A DNA stretch of 64,000 nt. Source: a virus. Under the pieces are notes generated by a model. That model did not search any database. It was given only the letters and a program-made list of their open reading frames with translations, and was not told where the DNA came from. A program made the position numbers and the translations under genes. How positions within the stretch are numbered: the stretch's first letter is position 1; every line of letters begins with the position of its first letter. Positions 46,723-57,133 of the stretch are shown piece by piece. The stretch is taken from IMG/VR virus record IMGVR_UViG_3300027850_000002, positions 1 to 64,000 of that record. The stretch is one strand, 5' to 3'.

Positions 46723-47785
46723 TCCAAAGCCGCCCGATCCGTGGGAATCCGTCAAAGAAATGGGGACGGGGCTCGCTCGCGCGTCTTCAGCGCAGGGTGA
46801 TAAGTCGTCATCAGATGCCAACGCGCAGCGACCGGGCATCGAGTACGACCCCGATACCAAACAGCGCTTCTACGATACAGCGCCGGTCCCTACCAAACGT
46901 TTGCTAGGCTCCCCGCTCGCGCCCACAGGTCCGTTCTCGATCGGAAAGCAGCGTGAACGGTCATTGGTGCGCGGTTGGGATTCAGGACATCGGTCGCTGG
47001 ACTTCAACGCCGTCTCGGGCGAGCCCGTCTTCGCGATGGCCGATGGCACGGTCGTCTTCGTCGGATTCCAGTCAAAAACGATCGGGCTCGTGAACTTGGA
47101 GAGCGCGCACGCGGATTCCAAGGGCAACATCTACGGAGGCGGGTCCGACGCCGTCGCGACGCCTCGTGATGTTGGTGAAGGTGGCATCATCATCCAAATC
47201 CTCCACAGCGGGGATTTCGAAGGCTATCGCACCGAGTACTTCCGCCTCGACAGCGTCAGCGTCTCAGCCATCGCCCCGGGCAACCAAGTAACCGAGGGTC
47301 AGCAAATTGGAAAGGCCGGCGGTACCGGCGGTCCCGCAGGATTTTCGAAGAAAAATCCCGTGCTGCCCATCCAAGTCTCGTTCGTATCGGGCCCCATCGT
47401 AACCATCGTTCGTCCAACTGCCTTCGTTCCGAATGCCTGGCCCGGACATCAGGACTCGACGTCAGGTACAGGGTTAGGCAGCAGTATTGTGATGCCTATT
47501 TTGAATGCATTCGGTGCACAAACAATGGCGAGCGACGCCGCCGTTATTATCCAGAGCTTAGACCGGGCGACGTCGTTACAGAACCAAGACACGTCTGCCA
47601 CCAAATTGGCGCAATCACGGCACGACACCTTTATCCAACAGACGCTCAACAATCGACAGAGCACGCTGTATGCGGCGACGGCCGCGTTTAAGGAGCAGCC
47701 ATTCTCTAAGGTGACCGCTCCAATGGTGTTCGACTTCGAAAAGGGTGTGTGGGTGGTTGGCGGTATTGAACAAGGACCTCTCTAA
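46715..47785 (+). CDS. M23-like (degenerate) tail protein, 356 aa
   Basis: G-H-R-S-L-D-F, V-F-A-M-A-D-G-T-V-V-F-V-G, V-T-E-G-Q-Q-I-G-K-A-G and P-I-Q-V-S-F follow the LytM fold order. The second metal pair H-x-H is replaced (Q-V-S-F), so it is probably inactive and structural. Compare the intact domain in the 42360 gene. Confidence 0.68.
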   Translation: MADPKPPDPWESVKEMGTGLARASSAQGDKSSSDANAQRPGIEYDPDTKQRFYDTAPVPTKRLLGSPLAPTGPFSIGKQRERSLVRGWDSGHRSLDFNAVSGEPVFAMADGTVVFVGFQSKTIGLVNLESAHADSKGNIYGGGSDAVATPRDVGEGGIIIQILHSGDFEGYRTEYFRLDSVSVSAIAPGNQVTEGQQIGKAGGTGGPAGFSKKNPVLPIQVSFVSGPIVTIVRPTAFVPNAWPGHQDSTSGTGLGSSIVMPILNAFGAQTMASDAAVIIQSLDRATSLQNQDTSATKLAQSRHDTFIQQTLNNRQSTLYAATAAFKEQPFSKVTAPMVFDFEKGVWVVGGIEQGPL

Positions 47786-48231
47786 TGGCGTTTGACATCA
47801 ACATTCAGATCGTCCCCGCCTCGCGGTATACCGGAACTGCGTTTTATTCGTTCGGTCAAACACGTTCTCTGGGTGTACGGGGAATCCAGAAACTGGTGAA
47901 CATCTTTGCAAAGTACCTGTTGACGCCTGTAGGTACCGATCCTCTGGACATCACTTACGGAACCAATCTGACCAACCTCATCGGGTCCAATGTGTCCTTA
48001 AATGACGCCAGGGAAGTTTTGGACATGGCGGTCGAGAGTGCCGCCCAGGGCGTGCAAGCGTACCAATCGTTGCAGACGTCAGTAGATGACGACGAACGTC
48101 TCGCATCTGCCGTCGTGACCGACTACATTGCGATTCCAGACGGTCCTGGTTTCGCTGCTCAGGTCCTGATAACTAACGTCGCGAACCAGCAAATGCAGAT
48201 CGTGCTTCCCACGCTCGAGGTCCGCCAATGA
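47785..48231 (+). CDS. gp25/W-like baseplate wedge protein, 148 aa
   Basis: I-Q-K-L-V-N-I-F-A-K-Y-L-L-T-P-V-G, then P-L-D-I-T-Y-G-T-N-L and D-A-R-E-V-L-D-M-A-V-E match the gp25-like fold (IraD/gp25 family; phage T4 gp25 or P2 W). Sits just before the J-like protein, as in contractile phages. Confidence 0.75.
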   Translation: MAFDINIQIVPASRYTGTAFYSFGQTRSLGVRGIQKLVNIFAKYLLTPVGTDPLDITYGTNLTNLIGSNVSLNDAREVLDMAVESAAQGVQAYQSLQTSVDDDERLASAVVTDYIAIPDGPGFAAQVLITNVANQQMQIVLPTLEVRQ

Positions 48232-50261
48232 GTACGACGATAACCATCAACCCCTCGGACGTATCGACCGCTGCCGACTTCCTGGAACAGTTCCTCTCGG
48301 ATCAGGTCACTGACGGGGATTTCAGTCGCGGAACGGCACTACGCGATCTAACCGTGCAAGCGGTTGCCGCCGTCGTCACATTTCTACGCAGTGATGCTGC
48401 ACAGATCCGCAAGATGCAGTCGCTCTTGTCGGTACGGGAGGCGGTGAACTCGGTCGGAGGTGACTCCGAAGCGTTGACGGATGCCGTCACTGCGATCTTG
48501 TCCAACTTCTTCGTCACGCCCAAGAGCGGTACGACGGCACGTGGCTACGCCATTGGACACGCGTCACAACAGGTCGATATCTTCATTGCAACGACCGTCC
48601 GCTTTACGTACAGCCGTGGGATTGTGTTCTCGGTTGATGCGGCGGACACGTTGTTTATCCCGAAGTCCGAGCTGACACCGATCATCGACGCAGACAACAC
48701 GGTCCTGGATTACGAGTTTCGGATTCCACTCGTCGCAGTCACCTCTGGCGCGGACTACAACATCCAGCCAGGGCTGTTCTCAGCGTTCGATCGATTCAAC
48801 CCGTACATCACACGCATCGAGACCACTGCTGAATTTTCAGGGGGTCGTGGGCCTGAGACGGTCGAGGAGGTGCTCGCGCGCGCCCCCACCGTCGTCGCGG
48901 TTCGCAATCTGATCAACTCGAGATCCATAAACGCGACCCTCGAAGACAATTTTGACAGCATCGAAAACATTCTTGTGATTGGAATGGGCGACCGTGAAAT
49001 GCAACGGGACATCGTTCCAACGATCGCACCCAACCTCAAGTTTCACGTTGGTGGCGCTGTCGACATCTACCTACGCACGGCGCTCGTTGAGACGTCGTTC
49101 ACAGGCGCAGTAGGCGGGGCGTTCGCGCGTCCTAATGGAGTCTCGACGATCTTCCGAGATGGTTCGGTGAGCTTCGCGGCCGTACTTCCAGGCGACATCA
49201 TCCGGGTCACCGCAGGCCTGCCCTCCGTCCCTGCAGAATTTCTCGTCGTAGAGAATGCCAGTTCAAATCTCGTCGTAAGTAGCCAGTCGCCCTTTCCAAT
49301 CGCGACAGACGAAGGCTCGCCGCCCACGACCGTGAATTATGTGATTGGACGTATCGGCCCGACGTACAACGATGTTGTGTTCGGTCTAGGCGGACTTCCT
49401 TACACGACGGGTTCGACGTCACGTCAGATCGGTACGCCGGGCCGTATCACGATGCCGGGCGGTCCCGTCATGGACATTTTGGACGTCGCCCTCATCAACC
49501 CTCCGCCGCCCGAAGCTGCATACAAGTCGACGCTCGACGGATTCGTGCACTACCCCAACCACGTCAATCAGACGCCGCAGCAATCCGCGTCGCCGACGCA
49601 AGGGCTACAGTTTCAAACGGTCGTCCATGCGCCGCTCGAAGCGCAAAGCACTCTCCAGTGGATGGAGGTCGTCGTTGGTACGGACATGTTCCCGACGCGG
49701 TTTGATACCTACCGGCTGCGGGTCCGCTACCGTACCCTGCAGTCGTTTGCGGTCATTGATTCATTCGTGCGCGGAACCCGTGAGCGGGTAAGCGCGGCCT
49801 TCCAGTTGCCTCGAGGACACCACCCTGTCTTGGTGTCCATGTTCTTGACGTACACGCTCAAGAGTACGGCTGTGACGACGCTTGATAACGATGCCATCGC
49901 CCTGACCATCATCGATTACGTCAACGCATTCGACGCATCGATCTCCTCGATCGATGTCTCAACTGTGATTCAGCTCGTCAAGAACACGTACCCTGACATT
50001 GCCAACATTGTACCGTCTGCGCTTGGTCTTCCGTTGTTGCAGATTGACTACGCGTTGCGGGCACCCACAGGTGACGTGCTTTCGTACAGTACGGCGGATG
50101 TTGTGAGTGTTGAATTGAGTAAACAGGTCGCGGGGCCTATTCCTCCAACGTGGCTGTTTAACGGGTCTCCCGTAACACTCGAGAGTCTCGGCGTTACCAA
50201 CCGCACGCTTCGCTATATTGCCAATGAGACCAGCATCGTTGCGCAGCAGGACGGAACCTAA
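48228..50261 (+). CDS. Baseplate J-like protein, 677 aa
   Basis: N-terminus helical with G-T-A-L-R-D-L-T-V-Q-A-V-A, followed by strand-rich core, the layout of J/gp6-type wedge proteins that connect sheath and hub. ATGA overlap with the gp25-like gene supports the pair. Assigned by order and general pattern. Confidence 0.7.
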   Translation: MSTTITINPSDVSTAADFLEQFLSDQVTDGDFSRGTALRDLTVQAVAAVVTFLRSDAAQIRKMQSLLSVREAVNSVGGDSEALTDAVTAILSNFFVTPKSGTTARGYAIGHASQQVDIFIATTVRFTYSRGIVFSVDAADTLFIPKSELTPIIDADNTVLDYEFRIPLVAVTSGADYNIQPGLFSAFDRFNPYITRIETTAEFSGGRGPETVEEVLARAPTVVAVRNLINSRSINATLEDNFDSIENILVIGMGDREMQRDIVPTIAPNLKFHVGGAVDIYLRTALVETSFTGAVGGAFARPNGVSTIFRDGSVSFAAVLPGDIIRVTAGLPSVPAEFLVVENASSNLVVSSQSPFPIATDEGSPPTTVNYVIGRIGPTYNDVVFGLGGLPYTTGSTSRQIGTPGRITMPGGPVMDILDVALINPPPPEAAYKSTLDGFVHYPNHVNQTPQQSASPTQGLQFQTVVHAPLEAQSTLQWMEVVVGTDMFPTRFDTYRLRVRYRTLQSFAVIDSFVRGTRERVSAAFQLPRGHHPVLVSMFLTYTLKSTAVTTLDNDAIALTIIDYVNAFDASISSIDVSTVIQLVKNTYPDIANIVPSALGLPLLQIDYALRAPTGDVLSYSTADVVSVELSKQVAGPIPPTWLFNGSPVTLESLGVTNRTLRYIANETSIVAQQDGT

Positions 50262-52654
50262 TGCCAGCCGTCGGATATCAATACAATTTCATCTTAGGTC
50301 TGTCGGATTTCTGGCAGCGTTTCTTTGCGGATGCAGACCAGCTCGAGACGCTCTATCACGGCTCTGCGATTCTTATTGGTCAGGCGTATCTGGACCTAAT
50401 GTCAGCGACGCTCGGCATCTCTCTTCGAGATTCTGTTGCGCTTGATCGCGAATTTTATCACCTGCTCGCGATGCGCGAAGACGAGATCCGTTTCGTCGAA
50501 GGCGCTACGGTCAACGCTGACCGTTGGGCCTACACTCTTCCAGATCCTGTTGTCGCCTTCGTCTCGATTGACAACCGTGTTATCGAACCCACCGCGTCTC
50601 TCGAAGACCAGCGTGACTACGACGTCGTCAACCGTGTGGTCCTATTCAAGGTCGACCCCACGAACCCAACCAACAACGGTCTGCCCTTGGCGGGCTATGC
50701 TCGAAGGTCCCTCGATGTGTCCGTCGGTGGAAGTTTCACCGATCCGTTTGTCGCAGCGTGGGCATCAACCACACCCGTTAAGAAGGGCGACACACTACGT
50801 CTTCTTGACGTTGGAACCGACGGAGCACAGCGACGTCGTCAGGATTACCAAATCGTCGTCGTGCGAGAACCTGCCATCTTCGTGTCCAAAGATGTAGCGC
50901 TTCCTCCTCCTGCGTCCAATATCAACTACGTCATTCTACGATGCCCGGCGAACCCTGTAGTTATAGCCGAACCGTTCACTCTCGTTGCAGGTGTTCCATA
51001 TAACTACGCGCAACTGGCGCACACGCGCATCCATTACAAATCGGTGCGCGTGTTTGCCAAGAGGCTTTCGGACGGCCAGGACGTAGTTGAGGATGTCGAT
51101 TACATCATCAATTACGAAGGCGGGTTGATCTTCCAGGTCACGGCGTGGCAAGGCGCGAGTCCTTACGCAGTTGACTATACGTGGATGAAGGAGGTCTATC
51201 CGATTGCAGGTCCGGTGCCCCGTCTGTCCATGACAGGAAGGATCGTCGCATCCTCGACGGTCGTTCGCGTTCTGCAGATGGCGGCGTGGACCCCCGAGAC
51301 GTTGGTTGATCGTCGGACGCTCGCTAACAACTTCGGCGCGCTCATTGGACGTCAGTCTGATAGCAGCGAGTTGTACCGCTCGTTTCTCGAGGGGATTTTC
51401 CAGCTCTACATCCTTGGACCTGTACTCGAGCGCATCGAGAGCGCGCTCAACGTAGTGCTCAACCTTCCAGTGGTTCGTGATGACGGTGAGGTCTACATCG
51501 CCACCGATTTCTCTGATTCGATCGTCGATCGAGTCTTGACGACACGGCCTTCTACCAACCAGACCGCGACGTATGAGTTTCCCAAGGGAACACCGTTCCG
51601 CGTCGACCTAGTGCCCGGCCTTGTGCTCGAATCGTTCGAGCCCTTTACGACCGCCGTCGCCGTAACGGACTATGTTCAATCGCCGTCGTGGTGGTACGGC
51701 GAGATCATCCCAGAAAACTTGTTTTCGCCAGTTGCCGGAAGTGTGCCCCCGATCTTTCGACGTATCGCGAGCCCGTACTACGTCGAGAATGTGGTCGGCG
51801 CTCCTGACGATCCCCAAGTCGGAGACCCGGGTCTTCACGTAGGTACTGACGAAACGGGCGTCCCCTTGGTACCGACACCGACACGAATCTATCGACACCG
51901 TATGGCGTTCGTGTTGATGGACCGATATCTCAAATACCATACGTTCTCGGTCAAGTTCGACGCGCTTGCACTGTCCGCATCTGGTGGTGGCGGCTTTGCG
52001 CAAAGTCTGCGTGACTTGAATGAGTTGGTGTTATCGGCAAAGCCGTCGCACACATACGTGTTCACCACGCCCACAACTGCGTTTCGTGACGAAATACAAG
52101 TCAAGGAAGATTCCATATCCTTCAATCGATTGGTCGGTTCCCGTGTTTACGGTCCTGACAAGGTCCTTTTCACTGACGATCCGCCGGTGGTTGGTGCAGG
52201 TATCTGGAACGTGGGTGACTACTTCAAGTACGAGTCGTTCACAGTGTTGACTTTGTTGCCTTTGGCAGTGCCCGTGACATTGGCAAATACACCGGCATTG
52301 CCACATTTCGGACGTTTGGTCCGCGCGTTTATCGCTGGAGATGTCGCAGGTGTCGCGCTCGTCGAAAACGTCGACTACACCGTCAACTATGCGGCACGCC
52401 AAATCACGCGGCTGACCGCATGGACGACGGACACGGTCAACGTGACCTATACCCAGCTCAACATCGGGAATCTCGCTGACGCTCCGATCGCCGTCGCCAA
52501 TATGCCGCTCTTGGTGAACGGCGTCGATCCCGCGCACATCACGGGTGCGTTCAGTGCTTCCGCGGCTGGTTGGGATGGTGTTACAACGCCACCATCTGCT
52601 CCGCGGGACATCGGCATGGTGGAACGCGCGCTCATCGTGTACGCACACCCGTAA
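50261..52654 (+). CDS. Baseplate-associated protein, 797 aa
   Basis: Starts V-G-Y-Q-Y-N-F-I-L-G-L-S-D-F-W-Q-R-F-F-A-D, with aromatic residues throughout and repeated strand segments. Follows J-like gene (TAATG overlap), the place of gp53/gp7/I-type wedge proteins. Family not recognised. Confidence 0.6.
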   Translation: MPAVGYQYNFILGLSDFWQRFFADADQLETLYHGSAILIGQAYLDLMSATLGISLRDSVALDREFYHLLAMREDEIRFVEGATVNADRWAYTLPDPVVAFVSIDNRVIEPTASLEDQRDYDVVNRVVLFKVDPTNPTNNGLPLAGYARRSLDVSVGGSFTDPFVAAWASTTPVKKGDTLRLLDVGTDGAQRRRQDYQIVVVREPAIFVSKDVALPPPASNINYVILRCPANPVVIAEPFTLVAGVPYNYAQLAHTRIHYKSVRVFAKRLSDGQDVVEDVDYIINYEGGLIFQVTAWQGASPYAVDYTWMKEVYPIAGPVPRLSMTGRIVASSTVVRVLQMAAWTPETLVDRRTLANNFGALIGRQSDSSELYRSFLEGIFQLYILGPVLERIESALNVVLNLPVVRDDGEVYIATDFSDSIVDRVLTTRPSTNQTATYEFPKGTPFRVDLVPGLVLESFEPFTTAVAVTDYVQSPSWWYGEIIPENLFSPVAGSVPPIFRRIASPYYVENVVGAPDDPQVGDPGLHVGTDETGVPLVPTPTRIYRHRMAFVLMDRYLKYHTFSVKFDALALSASGGGGFAQSLRDLNELVLSAKPSHTYVFTTPTTAFRDEIQVKEDSISFNRLVGSRVYGPDKVLFTDDPPVVGAGIWNVGDYFKYESFTVLTLLPLAVPVTLANTPALPHFGRLVRAFIAGDVAGVALVENVDYTVNYAARQITRLTAWTTDTVNVTYTQLNIGNLADAPIAVANMPLLVNGVDPAHITGAFSASAAGWDGVTTPPSAPRDIGMVERALIVYAHP

Positions 52655-52657
52655 CCC

Positions 52658-52663
52658 TATAAT
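52658..52663 (+). promoter_or_regulatory. Late promoter candidate CCCTATAATTACCC
   Basis: TATAAT in the same CCC flanks as at 37130; 11 nt before ATG 52675. A leader of about 5 nt or none is implied. Confidence 0.5.
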
Positions 52664-52674
52664 TACCCGGAACC

Positions 52675-53211
52675 ATGCGAAAAACCCTACACGCCAGCGA
52701 AGGCCTTCCGATGATGGGGACCATCAGCATGGTCATTCGCGACGCGAAAACATTGAAGGTGCAGAAGCGGATCACGATCCGCAACAAAATCACCTTCCTT
52801 GCAGCAGACCTTCTGGTCGAGCTGATCGCACAACGCGCCACGGACCCCGTTCCTGGCCGGGACCTCATCTACTCGATGCGCATGGGCAGTTCAAACACTG
52901 CAGCTGCGCGCTCGGACACGAACCTTGGTGCATTCGTCGTCGGCAAGGTGATCGGTGACGTCGGTAAGGTCACCGGCGCCCCTGGCGAGATCAAGTTCAT
53001 CGCGACGCTTGATTCAGGTGATGCCAACGGTTTCACACTCCGAGAAGCGGGCCTTTTCACGGCAGGGGCGACGCCTTCAACGAACGACGCCCCGGGTAAC
53101 ACGCCAGGCGTCACCCGTATGTTCGCGCGTCAGGTCTATCCGGACGTGCCCAAGACAGTTGCAATCGTGATCGATTACAGCTGGACCATCGCATTCACTG
53201 CTGTTCCCTGA
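52675..53211 (+). CDS. Tail fibre/collar-type protein, 178 aa
   Basis: N-G-F-T-L-R-E-A-G-L-F-T-A-G and M-F-A-R-Q-V-Y, then D-Y-S-W-T-I-A-F-T match a phage tail-protein pattern (x-E-A-G-L-F ... F-A-R-Q ... Y-x-W-x-I). No clear Shine-Dalgarno. Probably baseplate distal or fibre base. Confidence 0.68.
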   Translation: MRKTLHASEGLPMMGTISMVIRDAKTLKVQKRITIRNKITFLAADLLVELIAQRATDPVPGRDLIYSMRMGSSNTAAARSDTNLGAFVVGKVIGDVGKVTGAPGEIKFIATLDSGDANGFTLREAGLFTAGATPSTNDAPGNTPGVTRMFARQVYPDVPKTVAIVIDYSWTIAFTAVP

Positions 53212-53235
53212 TCTTCGCCTTCAAGAGGTCTCCCC

Positions 53236-56200
53236 ATGCCCGGCCCTGTGAAACAGTTCCTTGACTACTCTTCGAACACGGCGAACGACACCGGCGAGAA
53301 CAACGCTGCGTCAGTCCAGCCGATTGCCAACGGCGAGACCGTTGAACAAACTGTTCTAAACCGGCCCGGCGAAAGTTTGCGTCAACGCACGGAAGCGATC
53401 CGCAACCTTGAGGCGGACAGCCTCTATCTGCGAGACGCGGACCGGCAGCTCATCCTTGCGGGCCCCGGCAAGGTCACCTGGCCGGGAAGCACGACCGCGG
53501 CGGCCTCCGGCATTCCTGTCATCGACAACAACCTCTTCCTGCTCCCGATGCTCACACCGGGATTTCCGCAGGTCACGCCGGTTCCGCCGGTGGCGTCCGC
53601 CTTCGGTGCGCTCCACCTCAAGCGCGCCAGCGACAGCATGAATTCGATCTCGGTCACCAGCCAGCGCCGGAGCTACGCGGCGGGTGATCAGATCAACGTC
53701 GTCGTCACGCCGGGCGCCGCGTTCTCGTGTGTGCTTGACGTCGAGACGACGTATCAACGGACGATCAAGATCGTCGGTGTGGTTGGCGTGACAACGCTCG
53801 CACAGACGATCACGGCCCTCAACGGGCTCACGCCGACCGCTCCCGACAACACACAGCTCGTACTCGCTGCACTCGAGGGTGGTGCCATTGGATCAGACCT
53901 CCTGCTGACGACGCAGGCCAAGCAGTACGTCACGGGCAACTACGACGGTGAAGGGCACACCATCACCCCCATGAATCTCGCGGGCTTCTTTGTTACGAAC
54001 CCGCTGCAGGCTTTGGGCGAAGGCGACAGCCTTTGCGTCAACTTCCCTATGGTCTCGGACACTGCATCCGTGGGCGGACGTCGACAAGCCCTCCCTGAGA
54101 ATTCGAACACCGCGATTGCGTCGGGTGCTTTTTTCAACAGTCGCGTCCATCCCGAGAACCTCGTCAACGCGCTGCCCATCTGCAAGGTTATCAACGGCAA
54201 CCTGGTGTTCGGCACTGGCGTTGAGATCCCTGCGGGCGCCACCAACGTGTCGCTCAGCACGGAAGACCTGGGTTCGCGCATCATGCGAAACGCGGGGTTC
54301 GAGCACGGCGTCACGCTCAGCACCGCGCGGTTCGGTATCTCCGACTGGGAGAACCGTTCGGACTTGGCAGTCAACGGCGGCTTTCGTTTGAATACGACGA
54401 CACCGCTCACAGGCGCCAAGCAGCTCGAGTTCAACCAAACAAGTGCTTCGGCGGCCACTGGACGCATCGAACAGCCACAGGAAATCGCCGTCAATCCAGG
54501 ACAGAACATTCGCGTCACTGCCGCCGTACGGCAGCTGATTGCCCCAACGGCTGGGCAGTACTCCGTTGTTTTGTACTGGGGCGATACGAACAGCGGTGCG
54601 TCGGGCAATACGACCATCGCGCTTCAGGTGCTTGCGTCCACGGACCCGACATACCGCCAGATCGCGCAGACGGTCGTGGTGCCCGCGGGCAAGCACTTCT
54701 TGAAGCACGTGACTATCGAAGTCACGGGCGTCACCCTCGGCGTGCCCGGTGTATCGCTGCTTGTTGACGATATCCAGGTCGTCGTCGAGACGCAGACGGG
54801 CATGACGCCCGCAGTCGACAACGTGCTCATGCGTCCTCAGACCGTGGACGCCGTGATCGTCGAGGACCCGACAACCTACGCACTTGGTCAGCTCGCCGCG
54901 TTGCTGCGTATGGACAAGGCCGTGCCTGCGTTGGAGGGTCGAACGATCCTCGAGCGTAAGGACCAGGATTACACCGCCGGGAATCTGCCGCCGGCGCTAG
55001 CGCTGTTCGGCCGTCTGTTCCAACTCGGATCCAAGTTGCTGGATTCGGAAGCTCACGCACTCAAGCCGCGTGTGTCCGCGGACTTTGCCGCGCTCGCGGG
55101 CGTGGACTTTACGCTCATGTGGGAATCTGGTCGTGAAGGTGAAGTTGCGGGTACGTACACGCAGCCTGTAACCCGTCTTTACACATCAAACGACGGGCAG
55201 TGGATTCACACGTCCAATGCCGCGTGGGGCGGCGCTACTTGGACCAAAGATGTCGCGGGGCAACCTGCCACCAAGTTCGGCATGGGCAAGGACGGACTGC
55301 GTATTCAAACGCGGGTCAGTGATGTCGCGTGGAATGATGCAGCATGGGCAGCCACGTACCGATTCACGAATCCGCTCGAAAGCGCATCCGACGCACGCAC
55401 TCCGCGCATGACGATGACGGGGTTCGACGGTGCTTCTGTTAACGAGTTCACTCAGTTGTTCGCCCTCAATTTCACAGGGTACACGCTCCGACTTTACGTT
55501 GGGCACCTGACTGACAACGTCGACCTTGCTCTAACGTTCAATGCACAGTGGAACGGGACTGGCTGGGTCAAGGACACCTCGGGCAAAGTTTCAACACGTA
55601 TCTACATAGGCTCTCTTGGTGCAACGTCTGCAGATACAAGCCGACTCAACATCTACCATCAGACGTGCAAGACGACGGATACGTTCCCAGAGTCTGATTG
55701 GACGGCGTCGCCGACCACGGCAACACCGACGGGAACGGGCGGCACGCTCATCACAGGACGTGTGTATGGCGGGGCCACGGCAACGGGCAGCACACCCAAC
55801 CCGCAAGGCCGACTCACTGCAGCGCCTGACGGGTTTGGCGACGGCGTCACATCGTCCTCGTTCGTTATCGATTCGCTCGAGTGCATTGAGACCCCGAACG
55901 TCGCGGTAGGAACCTACGGCGACCTCTGGTCCAACGGCGGAATGATCTTCGAGGAGTTCTTCAACAACGTTGCGCCCAGCGGTTGGCAGGCCGCGACATC
56001 AGGCGCAGGTGTCGTCGAATTCAACTACGAAAACCTTTCTCGCATCCGGTTGAACCCAGGCGCTTCTGATTCGGCTGGAATCCGAACCAATGGATTGGTG
56101 TTTCAGGCTGCGTACAGCTCCTTCACGATCGAGATGCGATACGTCAACGTGCTCGGCAAGTCGCAAATCGGCTACATGGACAGCGCGGCAAATCCAGACA

Positions 56201-56547
56201 TCGCGTTCTTGCAGGACAGTGCAGTTTACGGTGATGAAAATATCCGATTGGTCGTGCGTACAGGCGCCGGACTCCAGGTTCTCAACACCGGCATCAACGT
56301 TTCAACAATCGCGGATGACTGGGTCAAGATGCGTGTATTTGCACGCGGTGGAACAGGCCTGATCACAACAACATCCGTCTTCTGGCGTATCCAGGCCAAA
56401 AAGGGCAGTGGAGGCGGTGTGTTTACGCCAGGCGGAACTGTTGTCAATCCGGGCGCCGGTCGTGTGTGGCGTGCGGACGCTCAAAACGGCGCGTTGGTTG
56501 TCATCGATCGCGTGAGTCTTGGCGGCAAGAGCAACTTCTCGTTGTAA
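53236..56547 (+). CDS. Putative tail fibre / adhesin, 1103 aa
   Basis: Strand-rich, low-charge, Thr/Gly/Asn-rich over its length, with a N-terminal anchoring-like region (~100 aa) and G-G-G-x-x-T-P-G-G near the end. Such composition and position (last big gene of the tail block) suit a receptor-binding fibre. AGAGG 7 nt before the ATG. Confidence 0.62.
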   Translation: MPGPVKQFLDYSSNTANDTGENNAASVQPIANGETVEQTVLNRPGESLRQRTEAIRNLEADSLYLRDADRQLILAGPGKVTWPGSTTAAASGIPVIDNNLFLLPMLTPGFPQVTPVPPVASAFGALHLKRASDSMNSISVTSQRRSYAAGDQINVVVTPGAAFSCVLDVETTYQRTIKIVGVVGVTTLAQTITALNGLTPTAPDNTQLVLAALEGGAIGSDLLLTTQAKQYVTGNYDGEGHTITPMNLAGFFVTNPLQALGEGDSLCVNFPMVSDTASVGGRRQALPENSNTAIASGAFFNSRVHPENLVNALPICKVINGNLVFGTGVEIPAGATNVSLSTEDLGSRIMRNAGFEHGVTLSTARFGISDWENRSDLAVNGGFRLNTTTPLTGAKQLEFNQTSASAATGRIEQPQEIAVNPGQNIRVTAAVRQLIAPTAGQYSVVLYWGDTNSGASGNTTIALQVLASTDPTYRQIAQTVVVPAGKHFLKHVTIEVTGVTLGVPGVSLLVDDIQVVVETQTGMTPAVDNVLMRPQTVDAVIVEDPTTYALGQLAALLRMDKAVPALEGRTILERKDQDYTAGNLPPALALFGRLFQLGSKLLDSEAHALKPRVSADFAALAGVDFTLMWESGREGEVAGTYTQPVTRLYTSNDGQWIHTSNAAWGGATWTKDVAGQPATKFGMGKDGLRIQTRVSDVAWNDAAWAATYRFTNPLESASDARTPRMTMTGFDGASVNEFTQLFALNFTGYTLRLYVGHLTDNVDLALTFNAQWNGTGWVKDTSGKVSTRIYIGSLGATSADTSRLNIYHQTCKTTDTFPESDWTASPTTATPTGTGGTLITGRVYGGATATGSTPNPQGRLTAAPDGFGDGVTSSSFVIDSLECIETPNVAVGTYGDLWSNGGMIFEEFFNNVAPSGWQAATSGAGVVEFNYENLSRIRLNPGASDSAGIRTNGLVFQAAYSSFTIEMRYVNVLGKSQIGYMDSAANPDIAFLQDSAVYGDENIRLVVRTGAGLQVLNTGINVSTIADDWVKMRVFARGGTGLITTTSVFWRIQAKKGSGGGVFTPGGTVVNPGAGRVWRADAQNGALVVIDRVSLGGKSNFSL

Positions 56548-56557
56548 GAGGTGAAAC

Positions 56558-57133
56558 ATGTCCCACAGCATCAACATCGACCTGCTTGAACAAATCGGCG
56601 CGTGCCGCCCGCACTGCATCAAACTGCGCGAAATCTTCCCGAACGGAGTGGTCGCGTTTGATGCGGAACACTTCCCTGAACTTCAAGACAAGAAGGTTCA
56701 GGTCTTTTGGGGGACAGCGCTGCTGTCACGAGAGCAGCAAATAGCGCTCGCGCTGTCCTGGTACGACCGTGCCTTGACCGCTCAGACCCCGACGTGGAAG
56801 ACGGCGCTCCGTACGTTGATCCAAACACCTGAACTGTCAGCCGCTGCGTTGCAGTTGAGTGCACGTCTCATTGAGCGTCGTGCGGTAGCCGCTACAGACG
56901 TTGCTGCTACTGCAACCGCGGGTGTTGGATACGCTGCTGCCGCATTCGCAGGCAAGTTCGCTGAGACGGTTCCGGACATGGAGCGGCTACTGGCCGCTGT
57001 GATGGTGTTGGCGCAATGGTGCGCGCAAGCTGCATCAGTCGCCGAATCGAAGACAATGGACGAAGTGCTCGACGAGTTTCGTTCGGACGTGTGGACTGCG
57101 CTCGAGAAGCACGGCCCGACTCTTCCTGCCTAA
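56558..57133 (+). CDS. Alanine-rich protein after fibre gene, 191 aa
   Basis: Helical; A-A-T-A-T-A-G-V-G-Y-A-A-A-A-F-A-G in the middle. AGAGGTGAAAC before ATG. May be a fibre chaperone or structural protein (position only). Ends in a 4-nt overlap with the convergent gene. Confidence 0.55.
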   Translation: MSHSINIDLLEQIGACRPHCIKLREIFPNGVVAFDAEHFPELQDKKVQVFWGTALLSREQQIALALSWYDRALTAQTPTWKTALRTLIQTPELSAAALQLSARLIERRAVAATDVAATATAGVGYAAAAFAGKFAETVPDMERLLAAVMVLAQWCAQAASVAESKTMDEVLDEFRSDVWTALEKHGPTLPA

